Shown one piece after another: positions 44,369-52,941 of a stretch of 64,000 bases of DNA (position 1 is the stretch's first letter; each line of letters opens with the position of its first letter). The notes beneath the pieces were generated by a model, which saw only the letters and a program-made list of their open reading frames with translations, was not told the DNA's origin and made no database searches. This stretch comes from Helicovermis profundi (GTDB taxonomy: Bacteria; Bacillota; Clostridia; Peptostreptococcales; Acidaminobacteraceae): positions 2,066,001 to 2,130,000 of the forward strand of contig NZ_AP028654.1 in NCBI RefSeq assembly GCF_033097505.1, written 5' to 3'. A program made the translations under genes and the position numbers.

Positions 44369-45112
44369 CTATTCTAAATACTTCATGACTTCACCCAAAA
44401 CTTTTCCTATGTTATCATCAAAGACTATTGTTGCCTTTGAATCATATTTTGTTGGTGTTTTATTAATAATAACAATATTTTCACCTTTAAATTTACGGAT
44501 TAACCCTGCCGCAGGATAAACTAGTAAAGAACTTCCACCAACTATTAATAAATCTGCATTTACAACATGATTGACAGCATTATCAAATAATTCATTACTT
44601 AAAGGCTCACCGTACATAACTACATCAGGTCTTATCTTTCCTCTACACTTTGTGCATAATGGAACCCCCTCATATTTTAGTACATATTCAAGATTAAACT
44701 TTTCACCACAGGATTGGCAATAACTGTTATACAGCGATCCGTGTATTTCTATTACATTCTTACTACCTGCCATCTGATGCAACCCATCAATATTTTGAGT
44801 AATAATAGCTTTTAATTTGCCTTTTTCTTCAAGATTTTTTAAAGCAAAATGAGTTGAATTAGGTAGTGCATCTGGATATATTAAGTTTTCTCTAAGGTAT
44901 TCATAAAATCGTTCTGTTTTATTATTAAAAAAATCAATACTTAAAATTTCTTCTGGCGATACACCGTATTTAGATTTTTTTGAATAAAGACCACATGAAG
45001 AACGAAAATCCGGAATATTACTTTCAGTAGAAGTTCCTGCTCCACCAAAAAACACTATATATTGGCTTTTATCTATTATTTCTTTAAATTTTGATATTTT
45101 TTCTATATTCAT
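44369..45112 (-). CDS. NAD-dependent protein deacylase, Sir2 family (CobB-like)
   Basis: This 247-residue sirtuin has GGAGTSTESNIPDFRS for NAD binding, ITQNIDGLHQMAG and the catalytic His in EIHGSLYN. Four zinc cysteines lie in two CxxC pairs (YCQSCGE and LCTKCRG), and IVGGSSLLVYPAA follows. It removes acyl groups from lysines with NAD. I chose the ATG at 45112, 6 bases after AAGGATG; an ATG at 45121 lies within that site. The zinc module marks it as a deacylase rather than a defence-type NADase. Confidence 0.93.
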   Translation of the reverse strand: MNIEKISKFKEIIDKSQYIVFFGGAGTSTESNIPDFRSSCGLYSKKSKYGVSPEEILSIDFFNNKTERFYEYLRENLIYPDALPNSTHFALKNLEEKGKLKAIITQNIDGLHQMAGSKNVIEIHGSLYNSYCQSCGEKFNLEYVLKYEGVPLCTKCRGKIRPDVVMYGEPLSNELFDNAVNHVVNADLLIVGGSSLLVYPAAGLIRKFKGENIVIINKTPTKYDSKATIVFDDNIGKVLGEVMKYLE

Positions 45113-45201
45113 TATTTTCATCCTTTTATTAAAATTTTTTATTTAGAAATGTTAATTCTTTTTTTCTTACAACAAACATATTACCACTCCTAAGAAATTG
45201 T

Positions 45202-45244
45202 TTATACTTTAGATTATAACAAATTAAAGTATAAGAAACACCTT
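45202..45244. promoter_or_regulatory. Inverted repeat upstream of the sirtuin gene
   Basis: TTATACTTTA (45202-45211) and TAAAGTATAA (45235-45244) form 10 bp perfect arms 23 bases apart. It lies about 90-130 bp upstream of the sirtuin start. It could be an operator or a weak hairpin; no T-run follows. Confidence 0.4.
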
Positions 45245-45250
45245 TAAAAA

Positions 45251-45400
45251 TCATAAAATAACATCATCATTAAAGCCACCACGTTCCTCTCGTTTTGTAT
45301 TTCGAATCATTTCAAGTTTACTAAAATCAATTTTTTTTTTGCAATACCATAAATATTCTCGAGATATATACCAGGTACATATAATTCTACCTGTAGTCAA
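45251..45400 (-). pseudogene. C-terminal remnant of a MazG-like nucleoside triphosphate pyrophosphohydrolase
   Basis: An open stretch of about 49 codons on the minus strand ends KIDFSKLEMIRN, TKREERGGFNDDVIL and a TGA at 45251. This matches the conserved end of small MazG-like pyrophosphohydrolases (usual pattern LE-x-IR-x2-KREERGGF). The catalytic N-terminal part with its ExxE motifs is absent, and the sequence further upstream does not continue it. It appears to be the 3' leftover of a deleted gene. Confidence 0.65.
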
Positions 45401-45490
45401 TAAATTAATTTATCATTAAAAGTGTTTAATCATTGAAGAAAAATGGTATAAGAATAGAAAGTATTACATTAAATACAATTGGAGGGAGTT

Positions 45491-47020
45491 ATGAAATTTA
45501 AATCTGTTATTGAATCATTAGCTACTATTACTGACTTAAAAAGAGTTTCTAGCGCTTACGTCATTGATTATAGAAACTTACAAAATGAAGAAGTTAAAAA
45601 TGCATTGTTAAAAACTGCACCTCAATATTACTATAATGAAAATGTAGAGAAAGCTTTGAATAGCTTATTACTATCAAGTAACAGAGATGAAAGAATACTT
45701 GCACCAATTATAATAAAAAATCTACTTCTTCATACAGATGATTTTAAAAGTACTCAAAAAGAGTTATCTGACTCCGTAATTGAATATGAACAAAATACTA
45801 TTAATAAGTCAAATGATTTTTTTGATAATCATAAAGCTGGTAAGCAAAGTAGTTTTGAATTTTTTAAATTCGTTCTTGAGGCAGCCTGGGAAAAAGATGG
45901 AAGTATATCTGTTGACGAAAAAAATCTTCTAAATAAAATAAGAATAAAATTAAATATTACTGATGATGAAAGAAATGTACTAGAAGCATCTATCGGAAAA
46001 TTTCCGTCATTAGGTAATAATCTTCATACACGTGAAACAATTGATATTGTTAAGAGAAAACTCCAATCATCAGGCTTATTATTCTGTATTAGAGATGAGA
46101 ATAAAATTAATTATGATGTTATACCAGAAGAAATAGCATCTACACTAAAATCATATTTTAATATAGAAATGAAACATCATGGTTTTATGGAATTGCTTGA
46201 TAGTAAACACTTTAGAAACAAAGCATATTTAAAAAATATTCTTGATAAAAGTGGTTTAAATATAAATAATAACTTACGTCTAGATGATTTGAAAGAATTG
46301 TGTCTGACACATATTAATCCATCCATACTCCTTGGAGGATATTCATCGCGAGATGGTTTCGATACAGCAACCCTCTCAAAGTGGTGCTCTGAGTTACACT
46401 TACAGACCTCTGGTCAAAAAAGTGAACTTATTGCACGTGTAATCGATTTTTACGATAATTTACGTAAAGATATAAATTTACTTGAAGATAATCGGATTAT
46501 CTATTTTGAGTATTTTGAAGACTTAGCATCTAGAAATCTTGATCAATTAAGATCTCAGAATATTATTGTTAAAGATTTAGAATGCGAAAAATACTTTGAA
46601 AGAGCAACTGATTATATATTTGAAGAGCTTTTAGTTCAAAAACCTCTTGCACTAAAAGGTACAGAACACCCAGATGGCATGTTATCATATCAAGAAAAAA
46701 TAATTATGTGGGATAATAAGTCTAAGGAAACTGAAGTTAATTTAGCTGATCACATCAAACAATTTGATAGATATATTAAAAATTCAGAGAAGAAAGTACC
46801 CATATTCCTTGTAATAGGACCATCATTCACAGAAAATTCTATAAATGTCGCAATGCAATATATGTTAGAAAATGATACAATAATTTCTCTTGTTTCTGCT
46901 AACGAACTTAAAGAGCTAGCAATTAATTGGAATAAAAAATATACAAAAGGTGCAGATCCATTCCCATTAGGTTACTTTAAACAACCCGGAAGATTTAATA
47001 AGAATTTAGTAAATATATAA
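45491..47020 (+). CDS. Predicted PD-(D/E)XK nuclease with TerB-like and SAP domains
   Basis: This is a protein of about 509 residues with three recognisable parts. A TerB-like helical segment (AAWEKDGSISVDEKNLLNKI) lies near 130-155. A SAP-type DNA-binding helix pair (LSKWCSELHLQTSGQKSEL) lies near 295-315. The C-terminal nuclease-like domain has HPDG near 395 and, 12 residues later, KIIMWDNKSK, which fits PD...(D/E)xK. It is followed by a QFDRYI helix and an IFLVIGPSF strand. The start is ATG 45491 after GGAGGG. It may be a DNA-targeting repair or defence nuclease; I know of no exact family match. Confidence 0.7.
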   Translation: MKFKSVIESLATITDLKRVSSAYVIDYRNLQNEEVKNALLKTAPQYYYNENVEKALNSLLLSSNRDERILAPIIIKNLLLHTDDFKSTQKELSDSVIEYEQNTINKSNDFFDNHKAGKQSSFEFFKFVLEAAWEKDGSISVDEKNLLNKIRIKLNITDDERNVLEASIGKFPSLGNNLHTRETIDIVKRKLQSSGLLFCIRDENKINYDVIPEEIASTLKSYFNIEMKHHGFMELLDSKHFRNKAYLKNILDKSGLNINNNLRLDDLKELCLTHINPSILLGGYSSRDGFDTATLSKWCSELHLQTSGQKSELIARVIDFYDNLRKDINLLEDNRIIYFEYFEDLASRNLDQLRSQNIIVKDLECEKYFERATDYIFEELLVQKPLALKGTEHPDGMLSYQEKIIMWDNKSKETEVNLADHIKQFDRYIKNSEKKVPIFLVIGPSFTENSINVAMQYMLENDTIISLVSANELKELAINWNKKYTKGADPFPLGYFKQPGRFNKNLVNI

Positions 47021-47052
47021 AAGTTATTTATTAATAGCTTTATAAATTAATA

Positions 47053-47099
47053 GAACCGTTACATATTGGTTATATACTAATTGTAGTGGTTCGTTTTTT
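47053..47099 (+). terminator. Terminator of the SAP-domain gene
   Basis: Eleven-base arms with two mismatches (GAACCGTTACA and TGTAGTGGTTC) are followed by a T-run. Confidence 0.7.
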
Positions 47100-47265
47100 T
47101 GATTACTAATTTAAACGCCTTAATGGTGTATTAATACTGCAAAAATTTAACTCTCATATATACTTTATATTTAAAATATATTAAGAATTTTTTCTAGTGA
47201 TTTAATTCTCAGCTTTTATTTTTTTCTGCCAAATTTTGCTTACAAATATATTTCTCTTAAAAATA

Positions 47266-47274
47266 TGATATAAT
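47266..47274 (+). promoter_or_regulatory. Extended -10 promoter, probably for pepF
   Basis: TGATATAAT is a perfect TGnTATAAT and lies about 90 bp before the pepF start. There is no -35 match at 17 bp. The rest of 47100-47362 holds no gene that I can see. Confidence 0.5.
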
Positions 47275-47362
47275 ATTTTTAATATGGCTTTTATTTATTA
47301 TTTATTAATCTATATTAAGAATTTTTATTCCCCCAACAAATACATATACAAAGGAGTTTACA

Positions 47363-49162
47363 ATGACAAAACGATTAAAACGTAGTGAAGTTACTAGCGA
47401 AATGACTTGGGATTTATCTGCGCTATTTAAATCTGATGAAGACTTTAAAAAAGCCCTTGAAGTAGCTAAAAGTGACGCTGAAAAAATCAAATTATTTAAA
47501 GGAAGTTTAACTCATGATGCTTGTAATTTATATAAGGCTATTGAGTCTCTTGAAAATCTTATAATTTCTCTTGATGCACTTGGTACTTATGTAAGTCTAT
47601 TGGAATCTGTTGATGGTGCTAATACTTCTTATCAAGAGTTAGCTATGAATTTTGAAGCTGTTGCTACTGAAATTAGCGCTGGTCTAACTTTTTATGATAA
47701 TGAAATTATGTCAATTACTAAAGAAGAATACAAGCAATTATTTATTAATGAGCCAAAACTCGAAGTTTATAGAGTTTATCTCGAAGATATATTTACTCAA
47801 AAGGAATTTAAACTTTCTGATGATACTGAAGAAACACTTGCTGCTCTTGGAGAAATAACTGGAGCACCATACAGAACTTACTCAACTAGTAAATCAGCAG
47901 ATATGCAATTTGATTCTTTTAAAGACAGTAAAGGCAACTTGCTTCCAAACTCTTTTGCTTTATTTGAAGGAAAATATGAATTTAGCGAAGATAGTGTAAC
48001 TAGAAAAAATGCTTATGAATCATTTAATAAAACTCTAAATAAATATAAAAACACATATGCTTCAATTTACAGTACAGAAATCAAAAAACAAGTAACTCTA
48101 AGTAAATTGCGAGGATATGCATCCGTTACAGATATGCTTCTTAAGCCTCAAAAGGTTACCAACGAAATGTACCATAGACAAATTGACGTAATTTATAAGG
48201 AATTAGCTCCACATATGCATAAATTTGCAAAACTTATTAAAAACGAATTAAAACTTGAAAAAGTACATTTTTACGATCTTAAAGCTCCTCTTGATACTAC
48301 TTTTAACCCATCTGCTACTTATGAAGAAGCAAGGGATATAGTTATTAAATCACTTGGAATTATGGGGGATGATTATACAGATATTATTAAAAAAGCTTTT
48401 AATGAAAGATGGATTGACTACTCTGACAATGAGGGAAAATCTACAGGAGCTTTTTGTGCTTCACCTTATGCGGCTCATCCATATATTTTATTAACTTTCC
48501 AAAACAATATGAGAGATGCCTTTACTTTGACTCATGAACTTGGTCATGCATGTCATTTTTATTTGGCAAATAAAGAACAAAGGTGTTTTAATACTGAGCC
48601 TTCAACTTATGGTGTAGAAGCACCTTCAACTATGAACGAAATGCTTCTTGGTAGATATTTACTTAAAACTACTAGTGAACCTAAAATGAAAAAATGGGTT
48701 ATTTTACAATTCCTTGGCACATATTATCACAATTTTGTTACTCATCTTTTAGAAGCTGCTTTTCAAAGAAAAGTTTACGCCTATGCAGAAGAAGGAAGAC
48801 CACTTACTGCAAAACTACTTTGTGACAGTAAGCTTGAAGTGCTAAGAGGTTTCTGGGGTGATTCAGTTGAGATTGATGAAGATGCTGGTATGACTTGGAT
48901 GAGACAGCCTCATTATTATATGGGCCTTTATCCATATACTTATTCTGCTGGACTAACTGCATCAACTGCAGTTTCTGAAATGATGTTCACTGAAGGTAAG
49001 CCTGCAGTAGATAGATGGATTAAAATGTTAAAAACAGGTGGAAAGGAAAAACCACTTGAACTTCTTAAAATTGCTGGAATGGATTTAACTTCTGATGAAC
49101 CTGTTCAAAAAGCTGTTAAATTTGTTGGAAGTTTAATTGATCAATTAATAGAACTTTCTTAA
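47363..49162 (+). CDS. pepF: Oligoendopeptidase F (M3 family)
   Basis: This 599-residue cytoplasmic zinc oligopeptidase starts with SEVTSEMTWDLSALF, the usual PepF opening. It has the zinc motif LTHELGHACHFYLA, with the Glu ligand some 25-30 residues later in the STMNEMLLG segment. MGLYPYTYSAGLTAS near the end is also typical. It hydrolyses short peptides of about 7-17 residues. AAAGGAG stands ahead of the ATG. Confidence 0.96.
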   Translation: MTKRLKRSEVTSEMTWDLSALFKSDEDFKKALEVAKSDAEKIKLFKGSLTHDACNLYKAIESLENLIISLDALGTYVSLLESVDGANTSYQELAMNFEAVATEISAGLTFYDNEIMSITKEEYKQLFINEPKLEVYRVYLEDIFTQKEFKLSDDTEETLAALGEITGAPYRTYSTSKSADMQFDSFKDSKGNLLPNSFALFEGKYEFSEDSVTRKNAYESFNKTLNKYKNTYASIYSTEIKKQVTLSKLRGYASVTDMLLKPQKVTNEMYHRQIDVIYKELAPHMHKFAKLIKNELKLEKVHFYDLKAPLDTTFNPSATYEEARDIVIKSLGIMGDDYTDIIKKAFNERWIDYSDNEGKSTGAFCASPYAAHPYILLTFQNNMRDAFTLTHELGHACHFYLANKEQRCFNTEPSTYGVEAPSTMNEMLLGRYLLKTTSEPKMKKWVILQFLGTYYHNFVTHLLEAAFQRKVYAYAEEGRPLTAKLLCDSKLEVLRGFWGDSVEIDEDAGMTWMRQPHYYMGLYPYTYSAGLTASTAVSEMMFTEGKPAVDRWIKMLKTGGKEKPLELLKIAGMDLTSDEPVQKAVKFVGSLIDQLIELS

Positions 49163-49170
49163 AAATGATT

Positions 49171-49212
49171 AAGGCCTGTTAAAAGTTAAATGCTTTTAAT
49201 TGGCCTTTTTAT
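49171..49212 (+). terminator. Terminator of pepF
   Basis: Fifteen-base arms with two mismatches (AAGGCCTGTTAAAAG and CTTTTAATTGGCCTT) are followed by TTTTTATT. Confidence 0.75.
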
Positions 49213-49225
49213 TATGTTTATAAAA

Positions 49226-49281
49226 GTCTTTTATACAAGACAAAATTATCAAAACAACGCATAAAGTCTTTTATAAAAGAC
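49226..49281. repeat. Two 16-bp palindromes 40 bp apart
   Basis: GTCTTTTATACAAGAC at 49226-49241 and GTCTTTTATAAAAGAC at 49266-49281 differ by one base; the second is a perfect palindrome. They are 40 bp apart start to start, close to four helical turns. They lie between the converging ends of pepF and a GNAT gene, where an operator would be unusual. Confidence 0.65.
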
Positions 49282-49299
49282 CAAAAACGTTTCATGTTA

Positions 49300-49821
49300 T
49301 TAGTCCAAAGCCTTCAGCATTCTTATATCACTTTTCCACTCACCGCAGTTATAAACAAAATTTTTAACTACACCCACTACTTCATAGTTAAGTGACTTAT
49401 ATAATTTTTGTGCTTTTGTATTAAACTCAAAAACCCCAAGTTCTATATATTTTAAACCGCTTTCTTTACATTTTTTTTCAATATCTTTCATTATTAATTT
49501 ACCTATTCCCCTTCCCCAGTAGCTTTTTTCACCTATAATTATACTAATCCACGCTGTTCTTGGATTATTGGTATATAGATATTCAAATTCACTGTCAATC
49601 GAATAATAACCAATTGCCGAGGAATCATCGTAAACTATATATACTTCTTTTGTTTTATTGGATAAAATATTGAATTTCAATTCAAATGGGCTAACATCCA
49701 TAATTTCTTCAGTCGTTGTTCTTGGAAAGATAAATTCTTTTATATTAGGATCATTATCCCAATTTGCAAGTATATTAAATATAGTGGTGTCATTCATATT
49801 AATTCTTTTAAAATTTATCAT
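49300..49821 (-). CDS. GNAT family N-acetyltransferase
   Basis: This 173-residue acetyltransferase has WISIIIGEKSYWGRGIGKLIM as the strand 4 and acetyl-CoA loop (GRGIG) and FNTKAQKLYKSLNYEVVGV as the C-terminal part. It groups by eye with the broad RimJ/SpeG-like set. The substrate is not predictable. It lies alone between the twin palindromes and a dispersed repeat. Confidence 0.85.
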   Translation of the reverse strand: MINFKRINMNDTTIFNILANWDNDPNIKEFIFPRTTTEEIMDVSPFELKFNILSNKTKEVYIVYDDSSAIGYYSIDSEFEYLYTNNPRTAWISIIIGEKSYWGRGIGKLIMKDIEKKCKESGLKYIELGVFEFNTKAQKLYKSLNYEVVGVVKNFVYNCGEWKSDIRMLKALD

Positions 49822-49865
49822 GATTTCTCCTTTATTTTATAGTAAATATTTTTAATTAAATTCTA

Positions 49866-50003
49866 TTTATCCGATGCTTTAGAATTCTAATACCCCCACT
49901 TCTTAAAAAAGTAGGGGATAAAAAGCTCTAAAAAGGCCCTGGATTATGTTTTCTAAGATTCAGTGGGAGTAAAACTCCCTCTGAATCTTAGAAATTCATT
50001 TAT
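49866..50003 (-). repeat. Full inverted copy of the dispersed two-hairpin element
   Basis: This 138 bp copy is in reverse orientation relative to the others: it begins TTTATCCGATGC and ends AAATTCATTTAT. Both hairpins are present, the second with a few substitutions. It lies upstream of the GNAT gene and the HD-domain gene. Confidence 0.88.
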
Positions 50004-50165
50004 CACTTAGATAAATTAAGCTATAATGATATTATAGTATTACATATTTTAAAAATATATCTTTTTGTACTAACTAATAAAACTTTAGTAAGAAACAAAT
50101 AAAATATTTAATTGTATAATGCTATTTTGTTTCTTATACTTTATTTACCCCAAAAGGACAAAATT

Positions 50166-50624
50166 ATGCTTAAAAGAATCAACCCAAAACTTAAAATTAC
50201 AGATGATTTACTTTATATGTCTCTTGTTGATGATATTATTAATAATCCTGCTGTTATTGATATGAAAAATTATATTCATCATGGCAAAATAAATTGTTTT
50301 GAGCATTCGCTTCATGTATCTTATTTATCTTATAGATTATCTAAAAAATTAAAACTTGATTACACTTCTTCTAGTAGAGGAGGTTTTTTGCATGACTTTT
50401 ATTTATATGATTGGCATATTAAAAATGAAAGAAAAGGACTTCATGGATTTACACATTCCAAAGAATCCCTTAAGAACGCTGAAAAAATTTTTAATCTAAG
50501 CGACAAAGAAAAAGATATAATTTTAAAACATATGTGGCCACTTAATATAAAATTTCCAGCTTATAAAGAATCATTTCTTGTTTGCTTTGTTGATAAGTAC
50601 TGCGCAATTAAAGAGTATTTTTAA
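50166..50624 (+). CDS. HD-domain protein
   Basis: This 152-residue protein has CFEHSLHVSYLSYRL for the first His and GGFLHDFYLYDWH for the HD pair, with LKHMWPLNIKFP and CFVDKYCA for the remaining ligands. This group is annotated as predicted HD superfamily hydrolases. I start at ATG 50166 after AAAGGAC. An in-frame start at 50112 would add a hydrophobic tail without support. It is 45 bp upstream of a membrane protein gene and may be cotranscribed with it. Confidence 0.83.
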   Translation: MLKRINPKLKITDDLLYMSLVDDIINNPAVIDMKNYIHHGKINCFEHSLHVSYLSYRLSKKLKLDYTSSSRGGFLHDFYLYDWHIKNERKGLHGFTHSKESLKNAEKIFNLSDKEKDIILKHMWPLNIKFPAYKESFLVCFVDKYCAIKEYF

Positions 50625-50669
50625 AATTTCTCAAATAAATTCTAGAAAATCGTCTACTTCGGAGGTATT

Positions 50670-51413
50670 ATGATTGTATTTATATTAAAATATTTATTTC
50701 TATTTGGAACTGGATCCCTTTTTGGATGGGGTCTTGAACTTGTCTATAGAAGATACTTTGGAAAAGCTAGAACATGGATTAATCCAGGATTTTTATCTGG
50801 TCCCTATTTACCACTTTACGGAAGTGGTGTTGGTATTCTTTTTATTGTGAGCGATATGAACATAAATTTTTTTATTAAAATTATTCTTTTTACTTTTTCT
50901 ACAACAACAATAGAACTTTTAACAGGATTATTTTTTCTAAAATTTTACAACACAAGACTTTGGGACTATACAAATTTAAAATTTAATTATAAAGGATTAA
51001 TCTCCCCATTATATTCTCTATTTTGGACTATTCTTTCTTTACTTTTTTACTTTGTTCTATATCCATATTTTTATAATCAAATTGAATTTTTATATAAAAA
51101 TCTTCAATTTTCATTATTTGTGGGAATATTTTACGGTGTTATTATTGTTGATCTTATAAATTCATTTAATATATTAAATCGTATTAAAGAATTAAGCGAC
51201 GCCATTGAAGATAGTCACTTTATTATTCAATATGAACAATTTAAAGATGAAATTAAATATAAATTTGAAGGCATCAAATCTAAAACAAGAAAACCTCGTT
51301 TTCTACTCCCATTTAAAGGAGAATATGATTTAGTGGAACAAGTTAAAGAACATATTGAAAATCTAAAAGAAGAAAGCAAGAAAAAAATTGAAAAACTTAC
51401 TAAATTACAATAA
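50670..51413 (+). CDS. Putative ABC-transporter type IV membrane protein (CmpB-like)
   Basis: This 247-residue protein has about five to six membrane segments and the family blocks GSLFGWGLELVYRRYF, WINPGFLSGPYLPLYGSG, and LTGLFFLKFYNTRLWDYT. These blocks identify the PF06541 group, often named putative ABC transporter permease, though a transport role is unproven. A charged C-terminal cytoplasmic helix follows. TCGGAGG precedes the ATG. Confidence 0.88.
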   Translation: MIVFILKYLFLFGTGSLFGWGLELVYRRYFGKARTWINPGFLSGPYLPLYGSGVGILFIVSDMNINFFIKIILFTFSTTTIELLTGLFFLKFYNTRLWDYTNLKFNYKGLISPLYSLFWTILSLLFYFVLYPYFYNQIEFLYKNLQFSLFVGIFYGVIIVDLINSFNILNRIKELSDAIEDSHFIIQYEQFKDEIKYKFEGIKSKTRKPRFLLPFKGEYDLVEQVKEHIENLKEESKKKIEKLTKLQ

Positions 51414-51422
51414 AACTAGCAT

Positions 51423-51472
51423 AAAAAAGAGTTAATATATCCCGATTTGCGCGGATTATTAACTCTTTTTTT
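51423..51472 (+). terminator. Terminator after the membrane protein gene
   Basis: Fifteen-base perfect arms (AAAAAAGAGTTAATA and complement) flank a 19-base loop and are followed by T residues. Confidence 0.85.
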
Positions 51473-51547
51473 AAATTAATAACTAATATCACAATAAATC
51501 TTAGATACTTTAATGCTAACAGAATTTTGTGCAAAAATTGATATCCT

Positions 51548-52189
51548 TTATTTATTTACTTTACCATCATCTTTAAATTCTTTATACCAATGAGATCCAT
51601 CGCAAAACGGTTTATTTTTTGAATGTCCACACCTGCAAAGTGCATAATGTTCATCAGACTGAGGATGATCTTCATCATAATCAAGATTAATAGATCCTTT
51701 TATATGATATGGTCCATTCTTTGTTAATTCAATTATTTGTTCATCTGAATACTTATCGTACTTTACACCATCTATTGAATAACTTAAAGCACCTGATGGA
51801 CATTTTTTTATAACTTCAATTATTGATTTAACTGTTTCACCGTCAGCGTCAATCCAAGGCTCTGTATTCATTCTAAAAACTTTTGGAAGTCCACCAGTGC
51901 AAAATCCTGCATGAGAACAAATTCCTCTATCATCGTGAATAGTTATTTCTTTTCCAACATAATTATCTACTTTTCTAGCCTTTCTACCTTTTTCTTTTTC
52001 ATCACTAAAATTTTCGTGTATATGACTTCCGTCGCAGTAGGGTTTAGTTTTCGATTTACCACATCTACAAAGAGCAGTTACAGAATTTTCACATTTGTTT
52101 GTTTGTCCCTCTGAATCTAGTATTTCTTCTAATTCACTAACAAGATAAGGACCATTTTTTAATGGCTTAATACTAATGTTTTTTTTCAA
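51548..52189 (-). CDS. CDGSH - divergent ferredoxin - CDGSH fusion protein
   Basis: This 213-residue protein has two CDGSH iron-sulfur motifs of the C-x-C-x2-(S/T)-x3-P-x-C-D-G-S-H type: LCRCGKSKTKPYCDGSH near residues 45-61 and LCRCGHSKNKPFCDGSH near 188-204. Between them is a Fer4_19-like segment, GICSHAGFCTGGLPKVF ... IIEVIKKCPSGAL, with cysteines for one more cluster. CDGSH motifs bind redox-active 2Fe-2S clusters. The fusion may act in electron transfer or cluster delivery. Confidence 0.9.
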   Translation of the reverse strand: MKKNISIKPLKNGPYLVSELEEILDSEGQTNKCENSVTALCRCGKSKTKPYCDGSHIHENFSDEKEKGRKARKVDNYVGKEITIHDDRGICSHAGFCTGGLPKVFRMNTEPWIDADGETVKSIIEVIKKCPSGALSYSIDGVKYDKYSDEQIIELTKNGPYHIKGSINLDYDEDHPQSDEHYALCRCGHSKNKPFCDGSHWYKEFKDDGKVNK

Positions 52190-52296
52190 ATCAATCCCTC
52201 CAATTTATATTTGTGATACAACTTTATTTAAATAAAATTAATCATATTTAATAAAATACTTTAATAAAATTCACAAAAGAAAAATCAAAATTACTC

Positions 52297-52827
52297 TTAT
52301 CTTATTAAAGCAAATAATTCTTCAATGGGAAGATGGTCTCCAATATCTTTTCCATAATAGGCTCTAATAATCTTATGATTAGAATCAAGTAAAAAATCAG
52401 CTGGTAAAAGAGTTTTTATACCATCACTCTTGCCAAGCTTAAATCCTTTTGAAAAAGCCTTTGACATCCTCTTTAAGTTCAAACCACCTATTATATATCC
52501 TAGAAGTGAAGCTTCTACACCAAAATTTTTATATATTTTTCTTTTAGGATCGCCTATTATTGGAAAAGGTGATTTTTGTTTTTCCATATATTTATTAAGT
52601 GTATCATTTGATGATTCAAAAAAAGCAATCATACTTAAACCTTTTTCTTTAAGCAGTGGCTCATTTTCAATAAGTTCGCTTATTCTAAGATTACATAAAG
52701 GGCACGATGCATACCTATAAAATGATACAAGTGTATATTTCCCTTTGTAATTTCTTAAATCTATATCTTGCCCTTTTATATCTTTTACTTTAAAAATTGG
52801 ACAAGTCGAATTTTCTTTTAATCTCAT
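52297..52827 (-). CDS. Peroxiredoxin-like thioredoxin-fold protein (AhpC/TSA)
   Basis: This 176-residue protein has the peroxiredoxin layout: N-terminal DIKGQDIDLRNYKGKYTLVSFYR, an active site ASCPLCNLRI, and FPIIGDPKRKIYKNFGV. The active site is CPLC, a CxxC that is more like thioredoxin-type redoxins than the PxxxTxxC of 2-Cys peroxiredoxins. It may reduce peroxides or disulfides in the cytoplasm. It ends a 0.6 kb gap after the CDGSH gene on the same strand. Confidence 0.82.
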   Translation of the reverse strand: MRLKENSTCPIFKVKDIKGQDIDLRNYKGKYTLVSFYRYASCPLCNLRISELIENEPLLKEKGLSMIAFFESSNDTLNKYMEKQKSPFPIIGDPKRKIYKNFGVEASLLGYIIGGLNLKRMSKAFSKGFKLGKSDGIKTLLPADFLLDSNHKIIRAYYGKDIGDHLPIEELFALIR

Positions 52828-52889
52828 AATTACTCCTTTAATCTAATATACTTATATAGTAAAATTTAAAATTTTTTCATTATATTTAA

Positions 52890-52928
52890 AATACCCTAAA
52901 AAACATAAAAAATGCATTTTAGGGTATT
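52890..52928. terminator. Terminator downstream of the gene at 52942
   Basis: AATACCCTAAAA (52890-52901) and TTTTAGGGTATT (52917-52928) are perfect 12 bp arms, with AT-rich sequence on both sides. Confidence 0.7.
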
Positions 52929-52941
52929 ATTATTTTTTTTA

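Noticed and set aside
44369-47020. Sir2 next to a nuclease-like gene as a defence pair
   Set aside because: The Sir2 protein has the zinc cysteines and motifs of an ordinary deacylase. The two genes are on opposite strands with their own control regions and a gene remnant between them.
47177-47326. Sixteen-base direct repeat TATATTAAGAATTTTT at 47177 and 47311
   Set aside because: It is short and AT-only apart from one G, and could arise by chance in this composition. No structure is attached to it.
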